Below the pieces are notes generated by a model. It saw nothing but the letters and a program-made list of their open reading frames with translations, searched no databases and was not told the DNA's origin. From the NCBI RefSeq assembly GCF_001375595.1, contig NZ_CVJQ01000001.1, forward strand, positions 434,001 through 498,000: a stretch of 64,000 nucleotides of DNA, in the 5' to 3' direction. Source of the DNA: Phenylobacterium immobile (ATCC 35973). GTDB lineage: Bacteria > Pseudomonadota > Alphaproteobacteria > Caulobacterales > Caulobacteraceae. Shown one piece after another: positions 28,574 to 38,136 of this stretch; the first letter of the stretch is position 1; each line of letters starts with the position of its first letter. The translations under genes were made by a program, and so were the position numbers.

Positions 28574-29389
28574 CTAGTTCAGGCGCAACCGCACGCGTTC
28601 GCGCTGGGCGCGCGCGGTCACTGCCGCCCCGCCGTCCAGCACCGTGGCGCGAGCCAGGGCCTCAAGCGCGCCGGCCAGGGCGCCCTGGCCCTCACGCGCG
28701 GCGGCGACGTCCAGCCAGGGCCGGTGGTCGGCGGGGTCGATCAAGGCCCGGCGCAGGGCGGCGCGTTCGGCGCAGGCGTAGTCGCCGATCAAGGTCGCCT
28801 GGGCGTAGACGGTGTTCTGCAAGCGTAGCAGCACAGCCCGGTCGCTGACGGGCTCCATCAGTCGATCCAGACGATCTGCGACGTTGGGCGTCAGCCCGGC
28901 GTGCAGGGCGCGCCGCGTCAGTTCGGACGGAAGGACGACGCGGCCTTCGCTGAAGGGGTCCAGCGCCAGCGGTCCCTCGTCGGTCTCGATGCGCAGCAGG
29001 AAGTGCCCGGGAAAATCGACGCCCTGCACCTTCAGTCCGCAGGCCCGGGCGGCGTGCAGGTAGAAGACGCCCAGGGTCACGGCCAAGCCTTTGCGCCGTT
29101 CGCTGGCCGACAGGATGTCGGAATTGGCGGGGGAATCGCTCGACAGAAGATCGCCGTTCAGGCGCAGATCGCCGGCCATGGCCTCGGCCAGGGCCTCTTC
29201 CGGTCCCTCCGACTGTAGTCGCAGTCTCAGGCGTTCGACACCGACGCCGGCCAGGTCGCGGGCCGTCTGCGGATCGCGGCGGGGGTCTTCGTGGATGGCG
29301 CAGGCGATCGCCGCTTCCAGCAGGGGGAAGTCGCCGTCCTGGGCCTCGCCGGCCTCGCTGAGCGCCGTCTCGGCCTCTTTGCGGTCCAT
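28574..29389 (-). CDS. SirB1-like transglutaminase/TPR protein
   Basis: A 271-residue protein of the SirB1 family (transglutaminase-like N-terminal domain followed by TPR-like repeats). Recognisable parts are LEAAIACAIHEDP, ERRKGLAVTLGVFYLHAARACGLKVQGVDFPGHFLLR around residues 100-135, and helical repeats DYACAERAALRRALIDP and GALEALARATVL at the C-terminus. The canonical Cys of active transglutaminases is not in its usual place, as in other SirB1 members, so enzymatic activity is doubtful. The start at ATG 29389 is preferred over an in-frame TTG at 29398. It is 33 bp from yraN and probably in the same transcript. Confidence 0.82.
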   Translation of the reverse strand: MDRKEAETALSEAGEAQDGDFPLLEAAIACAIHEDPRRDPQTARDLAGVGVERLRLRLQSEGPEEALAEAMAGDLRLNGDLLSSDSPANSDILSASERRKGLAVTLGVFYLHAARACGLKVQGVDFPGHFLLRIETDEGPLALDPFSEGRVVLPSELTRRALHAGLTPNVADRLDRLMEPVSDRAVLLRLQNTVYAQATLIGDYACAERAALRRALIDPADHRPWLDVAAAREGQGALAGALEALARATVLDGGAAVTARAQRERVRLRLN

Positions 29390-29422
29390 ACGCTTCAACG
29401 GAATTCTTCGAATCGCCGGCGC

Positions 29423-29797
29423 TCAGGCGCCCTTCCATGCGTCGGGAATATGCATGGGAAGCCGACCGGGTGCGAGTGCGATCAGGTCCAGCCGCACGAC
29501 CGCCGTGCGTAGGGACGGCCGACCCTGCGCCACGGCGAGGCCGGCGCGCCTCAAGCGATCACGTTGGTCAGCGCTGACGGCCTCCAGCGCCTGAGCGATG
29601 TCGGCGCGGTGCTTGACCTCAACAATGCAGAGTGTCCGCCCACGGATCGCCAGAAGGTCGATCTCGGCCTGCGCCGCCTTCAGGCGAAATCCCAGGATGC
29701 GATAGCCCTTGGCCATCAGCCAAAGCGCTGCGCGCCATTCCCCAGCGCGCCCGCGTCGGCGCGCTTCCAGTCCGCGGCGGGCGCGGACCTGGTTCAC
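29423..29797 (-). CDS. yraN: YraN / UPF0102 nuclease-fold protein
   Basis: A 124-residue protein of the UPF0102 family with a PD-(D/E)XK nuclease fold. The expected residues are present: an early Glu in GEWRAALWL (about 20), AEIDLLAIRG (Asp near 47) and the IVEVKHR triad end (Glu/Lys near 60). The function is unproven, possibly a DNA-repair-related nuclease. The GTG start overlaps the rsmI stop by 4 bases (GTGA), so the two are translationally coupled. This rsmI-yraN pairing is widespread in bacteria. Confidence 0.93.
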   Translation of the reverse strand: MNQVRARRGLEARRRGRAGEWRAALWLMAKGYRILGFRLKAAQAEIDLLAIRGRTLCIVEVKHRADIAQALEAVSADQRDRLRRAGLAVAQGRPSLRTAVVRLDLIALAPGRLPMHIPDAWKGA

Positions 29798-30660
29798 CGC
29801 CCCTGTAACTCCAAAGCGCGGCGATAGAGGTCGCGGCGGTTCAGACCCAACGCCTTCGCCACCTCGGCGGCGGCGTCGGCGGGTTTCAGCCGGATCAGCG
29901 CGGCGGCCAGCGCGGCGTCGGCGTCCTCCGGCGCAGCCGCGAGTTCTTCCCCAGGGCCAACCAGGATGACGATCTCACCCTTCGGCGCATCCAGACGCGG
30001 GTCGGCAGCCAGATCGCCCAGCCTGCCGCGATAGAGTGTCTCGTACATCTTGGTCAGCTCGCGGCCGACCACCGCCTCGCGGTCGCCAAGCACTGCAGCC
30101 ATGTCGGCAAGGCTCGCCGCCAGGCGCGAGCCGCCCTCATAGAAGATCAGCGTCGCGCGCACGCTCAGCAGGCCTTCGAGGAAGCTCCGCCGGGCCGCGG
30201 ACTTGGGCGGCGGGAAGCCGGCGAACAAGAAGCGGTCGCTGGGCAGGCCGGCCGATGCGAGTCCCGCCAGCAACGCCGAAGCGCCGGGAATGGCGAAGAC
30301 GGGTAATCCCGCCTGCGCGGCCTCGCGCACCAGCCTGTAGCCAGGGTCGGAGACCAGCGGCGTGCCAGCGTCCGAGACCAGCGCCACCCGTTGGCCCATC
30401 GCGAGCGCCGCCATGATCCGTGGTCGGGCCTCTTCCGCGACGTGATCGTCGTGCCGCATCATCTTGGCGGAGATTCCGTAGGCGGCGAGCAGCTTGCCCG
30501 TCACCCGCGTGTCCTCGGCCAGCACCAGATCGGCCGCATTGAGCACGTCCAGGGCTCGCAGGGTGATGTCGCGCAGATTACCGATCGGAGTCGCCACGAC
30601 ATAGAGGCCCGCCGCCAGCGGGGCGTCGTCGAACACGGGCGTGGGAAGGTCGCGGGCCAT
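29794..30660 (-). CDS. rsmI: 16S rRNA (cytidine-1402-2'-O)-methyltransferase
   Basis: RsmI ribose-methylates C1402 in the decoding centre. The 288-residue protein has the tetrapyrrole-methylase-like fold. Segments are LYVVATPIGNLRDITLRAL near the start, LAEDTRVTGKLL, VALVSDAGTPLVSDPGYRLV near 95, IPGASALLAGLASAGLPSDRF, FPPPKSAARRSFLEG and the ERELTKMYET-like VVGRELTKMYETLYRG. ATG 30660 (MARDLPTPVFDD) was chosen; an in-frame start 10 codons earlier is possible. It is coupled to yraN and 41 bp downstream of hemW. Confidence 0.95.
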   Translation of the reverse strand: MARDLPTPVFDDAPLAAGLYVVATPIGNLRDITLRALDVLNAADLVLAEDTRVTGKLLAAYGISAKMMRHDDHVAEEARPRIMAALAMGQRVALVSDAGTPLVSDPGYRLVREAAQAGLPVFAIPGASALLAGLASAGLPSDRFLFAGFPPPKSAARRSFLEGLLSVRATLIFYEGGSRLAASLADMAAVLGDREAVVGRELTKMYETLYRGRLGDLAADPRLDAPKGEIVILVGPGEELAAAPEDADAALAAALIRLKPADAAAEVAKALGLNRRDLYRRALELQGR

Positions 30661-30701
30661 CGCCGAGGCTTCGCGCCTGTGGCCACGCAACGCAAGCCCG
30701 C

Positions 30702-31856
30702 TTAACGGGGAGGAGTTCCGGCCTGGGCCAGTTCGAAGGTCAGTCGGTCGAGGACCAGCCGCCCGGCTGGCGTGGCGCGCAGGCGTTCTGGATCTTCGGC
30801 CACGAGGCCCAGCTCAATGAAGGGCAAAACCGCCGCTGGGGTCAGCCCCAGCGCCGAAAGCTCGGCGAAGGCCACGCCGTCCTTGATCCTCAGCCCGCTG
30901 AGCAGACGCTCCTCGGCGATCTGGGCGGGGTCCAGGGCTTCGACGCTGGCGAAGCCCAGTCCTGTCTCACCCACGCGGGCGATGTAGTCGCCAGGTTTCC
31001 GCTCGGCCTCCGTCGCCCGCCGGGTGTCGGCCTGGCGGATGCGGCCATGGGCGCCGGGGCCGACGCCGACGTAATCGACGCCGCGCCAGTAGACGAGGTT
31101 GTGCCGCGACCGCGCGGCCTCGCCGCGGGCGTGGTTGGAAACCTCGTAAGCTTCGAATCCCTCGGCCTCGAGGGTGTCCTGGGTCGCGGCATAGAGCGCC
31201 TCGCCCATCGCCTCGTCTGGCGTGCTCCAGGCCCCGCGGGCGACGGCGCGCCCAAAGGCGGTCCCGGGTTCGATCGTCAGCTGGTAGGGTGAAATGTGCT
31301 CGGGGCCGAGATCGACGATCCGCCGCAGCGCCTCGGTCCAGGCGTGTGGCGTCTGATGGGGCAGGGCGTAGATCGCGTCGAGCGACAACCGCGGAAACAC
31401 CCGCGCCGCCTTCACCGCTCTCAAGCCCTGGCCGGCGTCGTGATCGCGGCCGAGAAACCTGAGGGCCTGATCGTCCAACGCCTGGAGCCCCAGGGACAGG
31501 CGGTTCACGCCCGCGGCCGCGAAGGCGGCGAACCGGGCGGTCTCTGCGTCCGTGGGATTGGCCTCAAGGGTGATTTCCAGGTCGTCGGTCGGTGTCCACA
31601 GGGCGCGCGCTGTCTCGATGATCTGCGCCGCCCAGGCAGGATCCATGAGGGAAGGCGTTCCGCCGCCGAGGAAGATCGAGACGAGGCTGCGTTCGCCGGT
31701 CAGGGCGCGCTGGCTGGCGAGGTCGGTGAGGATCGCAGCCGCGAGGCTCGCCTGTTCAGGCTGGCGGCGATCGCGCACCACGTTGAAATCGCAGTAGGGA
31801 CAGATGCGCGCGCAATAAGGCCAGTGGACGTAGATCCCCAGCTCGGCGGCGCTCAC
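30702..31856 (-). CDS. hemW: HemW, radical-SAM-family heme chaperone
   Basis: A 384-residue radical SAM protein formerly annotated as coproporphyrinogen III oxidase. The cluster motif C15-x3-C19-x2-C22 is in [12 protein letters not shown], followed by GGGTPSLM, the SAM-binding [11 protein letters not shown] and [10 protein letters not shown]. The C-terminal HemW domain contains [22 protein letters not shown]. HemW binds heme and delivers it to target proteins; the residues alone do not exclude another role. GTG 31856 overlaps the rdgB stop by 4 bases, indicating coupled translation. Confidence 0.94.
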   Translation of the reverse strand: MSAAELGIYVHWPYCARICPYCDFNVVRDRRQPEQASLAAAILTDLASQRALTGERSLVSIFLGGGTPSLMDPAWAAQIIETARALWTPTDDLEITLEANPTDAETARFAAFAAAGVNRLSLGLQALDDQALRFLGRDHDAGQGLRAVKAARVFPRLSLDAIYALPHQTPHAWTEALRRIVDLGPEHISPYQLTIEPGTAFGRAVARGAWSTPDEAMGEALYAATQDTLEAEGFEAYEVSNHARGEAARSRHNLVYWRGVDYVGVGPGAHGRIRQADTRRATEAERKPGDYIARVGETGLGFASVEALDPAQIAEERLLSGLRIKDGVAFAELSALGLTPAAVLPFIELGLVAEDPERLRATPAGRLVLDRLTFELAQAGTPPR

Positions 31857-32452
31857 AAGAGCGCGGCCTTGAGTTTGGCGAAGGCCCGGGCGCGGTGGCT
31901 GATGGCGTCTTTCTGGACGGGGTCCATCTCGCCAAAGGTCTCGGCGTGGCCATAGGGCTGGAAGATCGGATCATAGCCGAAGCCGCGGGTTCCACGCGGC
32001 GGAAAGGCCAGTGTGCCATCGACGCGGCCCTCGACCACCACCGCCGGGCCGTCCGGCCAGGCGACGGCCAGGGCGCAGGTGAACCAGGCGGAGAAATCGA
32101 GCGCGTCCTCTTCGCCCAGCCGGTTGGCGACCCGTTGCATGGCGCGCGCGAAATCCTTGTCGGCGCCGGCCCAGCGGGCGGAATAGACCCCGGGATCGCC
32201 GCCAAGGGCGGTGACCGAAAGGCCGGAGTCATCGGCGATGGCGATCAGGCCGGAGGACGCCGCCGCTGCTCGGGCCTTTAGGAGGGCGTTGCCGACGAAG
32301 GTCGTCTCGGTTTCCTCGGGCTCGACCAGCTTCAGTTCGCCGGCGGTGACCAGCTGGAAACGGCCGTCGAGGATCTCGGCGAGCTCACGCGCCTTGCCAG
32401 GATTATGCGTCGCCACCACCAGGCGCGCGCCGCTCTCGAGCTTCAAGACCAT
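31853..32452 (-). CDS. rdgB: XTP/dITP pyrophosphatase (RdgB/HAM1)
   Basis: Removes non-canonical purine nucleotides by hydrolysing dITP and XTP to monophosphates. The 199-residue protein shows [17 protein letters not shown] at 12-28, the metal and active-site run [25 protein letters not shown] near 70-95, RGFGYDPIF near 148, and the C-terminal [15 protein letters not shown]. It heads the leftward rdgB-hemW-rsmI-yraN group. In many alphaproteobacteria rph lies directly upstream; here a DUF2975/XRE pair on the opposite strand intervenes. Confidence 0.96.
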   Translation of the reverse strand: MVLKLESGARLVVATHNPGKARELAEILDGRFQLVTAGELKLVEPEETETTFVGNALLKARAAAASSGLIAIADDSGLSVTALGGDPGVYSARWAGADKDFARAMQRVANRLGEEDALDFSAWFTCALAVAWPDGPAVVVEGRVDGTLAFPPRGTRGFGYDPIFQPYGHAETFGEMDPVQKDAISHRARAFAKLKAALL

Positions 32453-32553
32453 GCGAATTCAACTCCTGTGCGCGCCCAACGCCGTCCATTGCCTGATATT
32501 CACTTGAGATGCAGCCCTGCAGAGGGATGATCAGGCACAGAAGAGGGAGGCGG

Positions 32554-33081
32554 ATGCGCGCGCTCGGTCCAGGTTCGGTGTCCAGTTTCCTGAAGGTGAT
32601 CCTGGACGTCGTCTATATCGGCCTGTGGGTCGGTGTGGTCGTGGTTCTGGGCATCACCGCCGCCGCCGTGCTGCTGAGCTTCAACCCGGACCTGATGCCG
32701 GACGTGATGGTCAGCGCCGAGGCCGGCGAGATGGTCCGGCGAGGGCCGGTCTGGGCGGCGGGCCTGGCCGCAGCCGGTGTCTACATGGCCGGCGTCCTGG
32801 TGATTGTCGGCACGCTTCGGCGCATCTTCGCCACGCTCACGGCGGGTGATCCCTTCCATCCGGACAACGTCGCGCGCCTGCGCCTGATCGGTCTTATCCT
32901 GGCGGGGTTGGAGATTGGCCGTTACGCGTTTTGGATGGTGGGCGCCTGGTTGCCCGGCGTGCGCGCCGTGGAACCGAACTTCAGCCTGACCGCCTGGTTC
33001 TCCGTGCTTGTGGTTTTCGTCCTGGCCGAGGTCTTCCGCGAAGGCGCCCGCCTCCGCCGTGAAGCCGAACTGACGATCTGA
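32554..33081 (+). CDS. DUF2975 membrane protein
   Basis: A 175-residue protein with four hydrophobic helices (about 15-40, 63-85, 100-125, 140-160) and the DUF2975 C-terminal signature LAEVFREGARLRREAELT. In other bacteria DUF2975 genes are paired with a small XRE/YozG-type regulator gene, as here (6-bp gap). ATG 32554 was chosen because the purine run GGGAGG lies immediately before it; an in-frame start at 32509 lacks a ribosome site. Function unknown; a membrane sensor or a target of the paired regulator has been suggested by context only. Confidence 0.85.
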   Translation: MRALGPGSVSSFLKVILDVVYIGLWVGVVVVLGITAAAVLLSFNPDLMPDVMVSAEAGEMVRRGPVWAAGLAAAGVYMAGVLVIVGTLRRIFATLTAGDPFHPDNVARLRLIGLILAGLEIGRYAFWMVGAWLPGVRAVEPNFSLTAWFSVLVVFVLAEVFREGARLRREAELTI

Positions 33082-33087
33082 GGAACC

Positions 33088-33318
33088 ATGCCTGTCCGCA
33101 TCCACCTCGATCGCGTGCTCCTGGAACGGCGCATGTCGCTGGCCGAGCTGGCCGACCGCGTCGGCGTGACCAGCGCCAACCTGGCAATCCTCAAGACCGG
33201 TCAGGCCCGCGCCCTGCGCTTTGCGACCCTGTCCTCTCTCTGCCGTGAGCTCGACTGCCAGCCCGGTGATCTGCTTGCCTACGAGCCGGGGCCGGAGGAG
33301 CCGTTCGAGGAGGGTTAG
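33088..33318 (+). CDS. Small XRE-family (YozG-like) transcriptional regulator
   Basis: A 76-residue protein made up almost entirely of a Cro/C1-type helix-turn-helix: [22 protein letters not shown] (about 18-40), then [22 protein letters not shown], typical of the YozG/DUF739-like small regulators. The acidic tail [10 protein letters not shown] is short. It starts 6 bp after the DUF2975 stop, and the pair is probably one transcript with autoregulation. Its stop overlaps the convergent rph stop (33315-33318). Confidence 0.92.
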   Translation: MPVRIHLDRVLLERRMSLAELADRVGVTSANLAILKTGQARALRFATLSSLCRELDCQPGDLLAYEPGPEEPFEEG

Positions 33319-34031
33319 GCCGCCACCGCGGCGCGCTGCAGTTCGCAGAGTTCGCCGATGCCTTTGCGGGCCAGGGAGAACAGCGCCTCGAATTCGGCTT
33401 GGCTGAAGCCCCGCTTTTCGCCGGTCGCCTGGATCTCAACGATGTCGCCGGTCCCGGTCAGGACGAAATTGGAGTCGGCCTCGGCGTTTGAATCCTCGTC
33501 GTAGTCGAGATCGAGCACGGGCGTGCCCTTGAAGATGCCGCAGCTGACCGCCGCCACCTGGTCAATCACCGGATCACTGGCGACGGAGCCAGCGTCGACC
33601 AATTTGCGGGTCGCCAGCCTCAGCGCCACCCAGGCGCCGGTGATCGCTGCGGTGCGCGTGCCGCCGTCGGCTTGAACCACGTCGCAGTCGATGGAGATTT
33701 GGCGTTCGCCCAACGCCTTCAGGTCGATCACCGCGCGCATGGAGCGGCCGATCAGCCGCTGGATCTCCTGGGTGCGGCCCGATTGCTTCCCGGCGGCGGC
33801 CTCGCGCCGGCCGCGGGTGTGGGTGGCCCGGGGCAGCATGCCGTACTCGGCGGTGACCCAGCCTTGACCCTTGCCACGCAGGAAGGGCGGCACGCCGTCC
33901 TCCAGGCTGGCGGTCACCAGAACCTTGGTGTGGCCGAAGCTGACCAGGCACGAGCCTTCGGCGTAGCGATTGACGCCCGTCTCGATGGTGACGGCGCGCA
34001 GAATGTCAGGGGAACGGTCTGAGGGACGCAT
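33315..34031 (-). CDS. rph: Ribonuclease PH
   Basis: Phosphorolytic 3'-to-5' exoribonuclease that trims tRNA precursors. The 238-residue protein contains [12 protein letters not shown] at the start, [20 protein letters not shown] (20s to 40s), the arginine-rich phosphate-binding region [45 protein letters not shown], and [20 protein letters not shown] with catalytic Asp residues. The length is normal. It is divergent from hrcA (63-bp gap), an arrangement common in alphaproteobacteria. Confidence 0.97.
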   Translation of the reverse strand: MRPSDRSPDILRAVTIETGVNRYAEGSCLVSFGHTKVLVTASLEDGVPPFLRGKGQGWVTAEYGMLPRATHTRGRREAAAGKQSGRTQEIQRLIGRSMRAVIDLKALGERQISIDCDVVQADGGTRTAAITGAWVALRLATRKLVDAGSVASDPVIDQVAAVSCGIFKGTPVLDLDYDEDSNAEADSNFVLTGTGDIVEIQATGEKRGFSQAEFEALFSLARKGIGELCELQRAAVAA

Positions 34032-34094
34032 TTCAAGCTCTCCAACACGGCCGGCGCTTGAACCGGCGAGGCTGCGGCTTATCCTAGAAGCGAC

Positions 34095-35159
34095 GTGACG
34101 ACACCCCTGTTCTCCACCGGCCCTTCCCTGGGCGAGCTCGACAGCCGTGCGCGGGACATCTTCCGCCGTATCGTCGAGGGCTATCTGGAGACGGGCGAGC
34201 CCGTCGGCTCACGCACCCTGGCGCGGAGCGGCCTGCACCTGTCGCCGGCTTCGATCCGCAACACCATGCAGGATCTGACTCAGCTGGGCCTGCTCGGCGC
34301 GCCGCACGTCAGCGCCGGCCGACTTCCGACACATGCGGGTCTGCGCCTGTTCGTCGACGGCCTGCTCGAGGTGGGCGACATCGCCGCCGAGGACCGCCGC
34401 GCCATTGACGCGCGGCTGCAGGCCCACGGCCGCAACTACGAGGACGCCATGAATGAGGCCACCGCGATCCTGTCCGGCCTCGCCGGCGGCGCGGGCGTGG
34501 TGGTGACCCCGGTCCGAGAGGCCGGCGTTAAGCACGTGGAGTTCGTAGCCCTGGGCGGCGACCGCATGCTGGCGGTCATGGTCTTCGCCGATGGGTCGGT
34601 GGAGAACCGCCTGGTGCGCTTCGCCGCCGGAGTCACGCCGGCTGACCTGCAGGAAGCCTCTAACTTCCTCAACAGCCGCCTGCGCGGCCGCACCCTCAAT
34701 GAAGCACGGGTCGATCTCGACGCCGAACTGAAGCGGGCGCGGCGCGAACTGGACGAGACCGCCGCGCGGCTGGTCGAGGACGGCATGGCCGCCTGGGGCG
34801 GCGGTGAGGCCGATGAGCGCGCCCTGATTGTTCGTGGCCGGGCGAACCTGCTGGACGACGCCGAGGCGGCTCAGGATCTGGAGCGCGTGCGCCTGTTGTT
34901 CGACGACCTGGAGCAGAAGGGCCAACTGATCCAATTGCTCGACGGGGTGCGTGACGGCGAGGGCGTGCGCATCTTCATTGGCGCGGAAACCCGTCTCTTT
35001 TCGCTTTCGGGTTCCGCTGTGATCGCCGCACCCTATATGACGGGCGGCCAGCGCGTGCTCGGCGCCATCGGCGTGATCGGGCCTGCGCGGTTGAACTACG
35101 CCCGGGTCATCCCGTTGGTGGACTACACCGCCCGCGTGCTGAGCCAGGTCTTGGAGTGA
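34095..35159 (+). CDS. hrcA: Heat-inducible transcription repressor HrcA
   Basis: Represses groESL and related genes through the CIRCE operator. The 354-residue protein has an N-terminal winged helix ([22 protein letters not shown] at about 17-38, then [15 protein letters not shown]), a GAF-like middle ([19 protein letters not shown]), and the C-terminal segment [21 protein letters not shown] and [22 protein letters not shown], both diagnostic. The start is a GTG at 34095. CTTGAA at 34057-34062 resembles a sigma-32 -35 hexamer. No CIRCE repeat (TTAGCACTC/GAGTGCTAA) is visible before it. It is followed 15 bp later by grpE. Confidence 0.96.
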   Translation: MTTPLFSTGPSLGELDSRARDIFRRIVEGYLETGEPVGSRTLARSGLHLSPASIRNTMQDLTQLGLLGAPHVSAGRLPTHAGLRLFVDGLLEVGDIAAEDRRAIDARLQAHGRNYEDAMNEATAILSGLAGGAGVVVTPVREAGVKHVEFVALGGDRMLAVMVFADGSVENRLVRFAAGVTPADLQEASNFLNSRLRGRTLNEARVDLDAELKRARRELDETAARLVEDGMAAWGGGEADERALIVRGRANLLDDAEAAQDLERVRLLFDDLEQKGQLIQLLDGVRDGEGVRIFIGAETRLFSLSGSAVIAAPYMTGGQRVLGAIGVIGPARLNYARVIPLVDYTARVLSQVLE

Positions 35160-35174
35160 GAATTCAGGTTAGCG

Positions 35175-35723
35175 ATGAGTGAAGAACACACCCCTGCCGA
35201 AGAAATCGCCGAAATCGAAGACGGCCTGGAGGCCACGGCCGACGAGGTGCTGGCGCTCCGCGCGGAAGTCGCCGCGCTGAAGGAGCAGATCCTCCGCGTC
35301 GCCGCCGACGCCGAGAACACCAAGCGGCGCACCGAGCGTGAGGCCAATGACGCCCGCGCCTATGCGATCCAGAAGTTCGCGCGCGACCTGCTGGGCGTCG
35401 CGGACAATCTGTCTCGCGCCATGGCCATGCCGCCGACCGTCGAAGACCCCGCCGTGAAGAACTTCATCGTCGGCGTCGAGATGACCGAAAAGGAGCTGTT
35501 GTCGGCCTTCGACAAGAACGGCCTGAAGCGCCTCTCGCCGGGCAAGGGCGAGAAGTTCGACCCCCACCAGCACCAGGCGATGATGGAGCAGCCGGCCGAC
35601 GACGTGGCTCCCGGTTCGGTCATAGCCACCTTGCAGGCAGGCTACGAACTGCTGGGTCGTTTGGTCCGCCCGGCCATGGTCGTTGTCGCCGCCAAGGCCC
35701 CGGCTGAGCCGACCGCCCACTGA
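35175..35723 (+). CDS. grpE: GrpE nucleotide exchange factor
   Basis: A 182-residue co-chaperone that releases ADP from DnaK. The N-terminal acidic stretch (EEHTPAEEIAEIEDG) leads into a long coiled coil (residues 25-85, LRAEVAALKEQILRVAADAENTKRRTEREA). The C-terminal beta domain contains KFDPHQHQAMMEQPADDVAPGSV and GYELLGRLVRPAMVVVA, which are diagnostic. The gene follows hrcA by 15 bp, so the two are co-transcribed. Its 140-bp downstream gap precedes dnaN. Confidence 0.97.
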   Translation: MSEEHTPAEEIAEIEDGLEATADEVLALRAEVAALKEQILRVAADAENTKRRTEREANDARAYAIQKFARDLLGVADNLSRAMAMPPTVEDPAVKNFIVGVEMTEKELLSAFDKNGLKRLSPGKGEKFDPHQHQAMMEQPADDVAPGSVIATLQAGYELLGRLVRPAMVVVAAKAPAEPTAH

Positions 35724-35863
35724 TCGTCCACAGAAGCGTGGCGGGATACGCGACGCGCTCTAGCAAGCCCGGGTTTTTTGGTTAATCTCGGCAGTCCTTT
35801 TCAGCCGGGGGATAGGGCGGAAAGGCGTGATTCGCCGCGCCCTTTCGCCAGTCGGGACGCGAT

Positions 35864-36982
35864 ATGAAGCTGACGATCGAACGGGCCGCCCTCTTGAAGG
35901 CGCTGGGCCATGTGCAGAGCGCCGTAGAGCGTCGCAATACGATTCCGATCTTGTCGAACGTGCTGCTCTCAGCCGAGCGTGAGCGCCTGACGTTTTCGGC
36001 GACCGATCTCGACATGGAGATCATCGACGAGGCCTTCGCCCAGGTGGACCAGCCCGGCCAGATCACCGCGCCCGCGCACACCCTCTATGAGATCGTCCGC
36101 AAGCTGCCCGAAGGCGCCGATGTCTCTCTGAGCTTCACCGGGGAGGATCCGCGCCTGACGATCCAGGCCGGGCGCTCGCGGTTCAACCTGCCGGTCCTGC
36201 CGGCCGGCGACTTCCCTGTGATGTCGTCGGATGGCCTTTCGGGCCGGGTCACCGTCGATGTGACCGACCTTCTGCGCCTCATCGACAAGACCCGCTTCGC
36301 CATCTCGGCGGAGGAGACGCGCTATTATCTGAACGGCCTCTACTTGCACACGGTGGTCGAGGACGGCGTGCAGAAGCTGCGCGCCGTGGCCACTGACGGC
36401 AGCCGCCTGGCGTTGGCCGAGATGCTAGCGCCCGAAGGCGCGGCGGGCTCGCCGGGGATCATTATCCCCCGCAAGACCATCGCCGAGGCGCGGCGCCTGC
36501 TGGATGACGCCGGCGAGAGCGTCGAGCTGCGCATCAGTCCCCAGAAGGTCCGCTTCGAATTCGCCGGCGCCGCGCTGACCTCCAAGGTGATCGACGGCAA
36601 CTTCCCCGACTATGGCCGGGTGATCCCCCGCGACAACACCCGTATCGTGATGGCTGACGCCAAGCTGCTGGCCCAGGCGATCGACCGCGTCGCCACCATC
36701 TCGGCCGAGAAGAGCCGTTCGGTGCGCATGGCCATCGAGTCCGGCAAGTGCGTGCTGACGGTGCGCAACATGGAGGCCGGCCAGGCCGTCGAGGAGTTGG
36801 AGATCGACTACGACGGCGACGCCTTCGAACTGTCGTTCAACGCCCGCTACCTGATGGATATCACCGACCAGATCTCCGGCGAGACCATCGAGATGCGTTT
36901 CGGCGGGCCGAACGATCCGGCCCTGGTGCTGGACCCAGCCGACGCTGACGTCCGCTATATCCTGATGCCGCTCCGGGTCTGA
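35864..36982 (+). CDS. dnaN: DNA polymerase III beta sliding clamp
   Basis: Ring-shaped processivity factor of the replicative polymerase. The 372-residue protein has three structurally equal domains, beginning MKLTIERAALLKALGHVQSAVERR, with IPILSNVLLSA, PVLPAGDFPVM, the hydrophobic-pocket segment RYYLNGLYLHT, ATDGSRLAL, and the C-terminal end ALVLDPADADVRYILMPLRV. The last residues form the partner-binding pocket. It is not beside dnaA, which fits Caulobacteraceae. The next gene, dapE, starts 6 bp later. Confidence 0.97.
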   Translation: MKLTIERAALLKALGHVQSAVERRNTIPILSNVLLSAERERLTFSATDLDMEIIDEAFAQVDQPGQITAPAHTLYEIVRKLPEGADVSLSFTGEDPRLTIQAGRSRFNLPVLPAGDFPVMSSDGLSGRVTVDVTDLLRLIDKTRFAISAEETRYYLNGLYLHTVVEDGVQKLRAVATDGSRLALAEMLAPEGAAGSPGIIIPRKTIAEARRLLDDAGESVELRISPQKVRFEFAGAALTSKVIDGNFPDYGRVIPRDNTRIVMADAKLLAQAIDRVATISAEKSRSVRMAIESGKCVLTVRNMEAGQAVEELEIDYDGDAFELSFNARYLMDITDQISGETIEMRFGGPNDPALVLDPADADVRYILMPLRV

Positions 36983-36988
36983 TCCTTC

Positions 36989-38131
36989 ATGCTCGACGTT
37001 GTTGAGTTCACGCGGACGCTGATCCGGCGGCCGTCGGTGACGCCTGCCGACGAGGGCGCGATGGACCTTGTCGAGGCTGAACTGGCGCGCGCCGGCTTCG
37101 TCTGCCGGCGCATGAAGTACGGCGTCATCGAGAACCTCTATGCGCGCTACGGGACCGAGGGGCCGAACCTCTGCTTCGCCGGCCATACCGATGTCGTGCC
37201 GGTGGGCGACCTCTCAGACTGGCGGGTCGATCCGTTCGCCGCAGCGATCGAGGATGGGGTTCTGGTGGCCCGCGGCGCGTGCGACATGAAGAGCGCAATC
37301 GCCGCCTTTGTGACGTCGGCCGTGGCCGCCGTGGAAGCTGGCGAGATCACCGGCTCCATCTCGCTGCTGATCACCGGCGACGAGGAAGGCCCCTCGGTCG
37401 ACGGGACCAAGAAGGTGGTGGAGGCTCTGATCGCCGAAGGCGAACGGGTCGATCACTGCGTCGTCGGCGAGCCGACCTCGGCGGAGACCTTCGGCGACAT
37501 GATCAAGATAGGTCGGCGCGGCTCGATCAACGCCGAGATCCTGGTCGAGGGCAGGCAGGGCCACGTCGCCTATCCCGACAAGGCGGCGAACCCCCTGCCG
37601 ATCCTGGTGGACATTCTCGGCCGGCTGACGGCGCGCAAGCTCGACGACGGGTTCCTGGGGTTCCAGCCTTCGAACCTTGAGATCACCACGATCGACACGG
37701 GCAACACCGCGACCAACGTCATTCCCGCGCGGGCGAAGGGTCGGATCAACATTCGCTTCAACCCCGGCCATACCGGCCAATCGCTGGCCGAGTGGATTGC
37801 TTCTGAGGCCGCGGCGGCGGGCGCGGGGTTCTCCGGAACGGTCACGGTGACGCCGACCATCAGCGGCGAGGCGTTCCTCACGGCGCCAGGCGACTTCACC
37901 GCCCTGGTCGCCGGGGCCTTCAAGGCTGTGTCCGGCCGTGACGCGGAGCTTTCGACCTCCGGCGGCACCTCGGATGCGCGCTTCATCCGCTCGCTCTGTC
38001 CGGTGGTGGAGCTGGGCCTGGTGGGCAAGACCCTGCATGCGGTGAACGAACAGGCTCCGGTCGCCGAGATCCGCGCGCTGGAGCAGGTCTACCGCACGAT
38101 CATCCAGCGGTATTACGTGGCGTTCGCCTAA
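36989..38131 (+). CDS. dapE: Succinyl-diaminopimelate desuccinylase
   Basis: Dinuclear zinc M20-family hydrolase that makes LL-diaminopimelate for lysine and peptidoglycan synthesis. The 380-residue protein shows LIRRPSVTPAD, the metal site FAGHTDVVPVGD (about 64-75), ARGACDMKSAI with bridging Asp, LLITGDEEGPS with catalytic Glu-Glu, and the second metal half in VVELGLVGKTLHAVNE. Length matches DapE (about 375). It begins 6 bp after dnaN and probably shares its transcript. Confidence 0.96.
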   Translation: MLDVVEFTRTLIRRPSVTPADEGAMDLVEAELARAGFVCRRMKYGVIENLYARYGTEGPNLCFAGHTDVVPVGDLSDWRVDPFAAAIEDGVLVARGACDMKSAIAAFVTSAVAAVEAGEITGSISLLITGDEEGPSVDGTKKVVEALIAEGERVDHCVVGEPTSAETFGDMIKIGRRGSINAEILVEGRQGHVAYPDKAANPLPILVDILGRLTARKLDDGFLGFQPSNLEITTIDTGNTATNVIPARAKGRINIRFNPGHTGQSLAEWIASEAAAAGAGFSGTVTVTPTISGEAFLTAPGDFTALVAGAFKAVSGRDAELSTSGGTSDARFIRSLCPVVELGLVGKTLHAVNEQAPVAEIRALEQVYRTIIQRYYVAFA

Positions 38132-38136
38132 ACGAT

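Noticed and set aside
34032..34094. CIRCE operator for HrcA in the rph-hrcA gap
   Set aside because: TTAGCACTC/GAGTGCTAA was looked for here and before grpE and not found.
35765..35785. Terminator after grpE (CCCGGG followed by a T-run)
   Set aside because: The stem is only about 6 bp palindrome without a loop. A rho-independent hairpin is not convincing.
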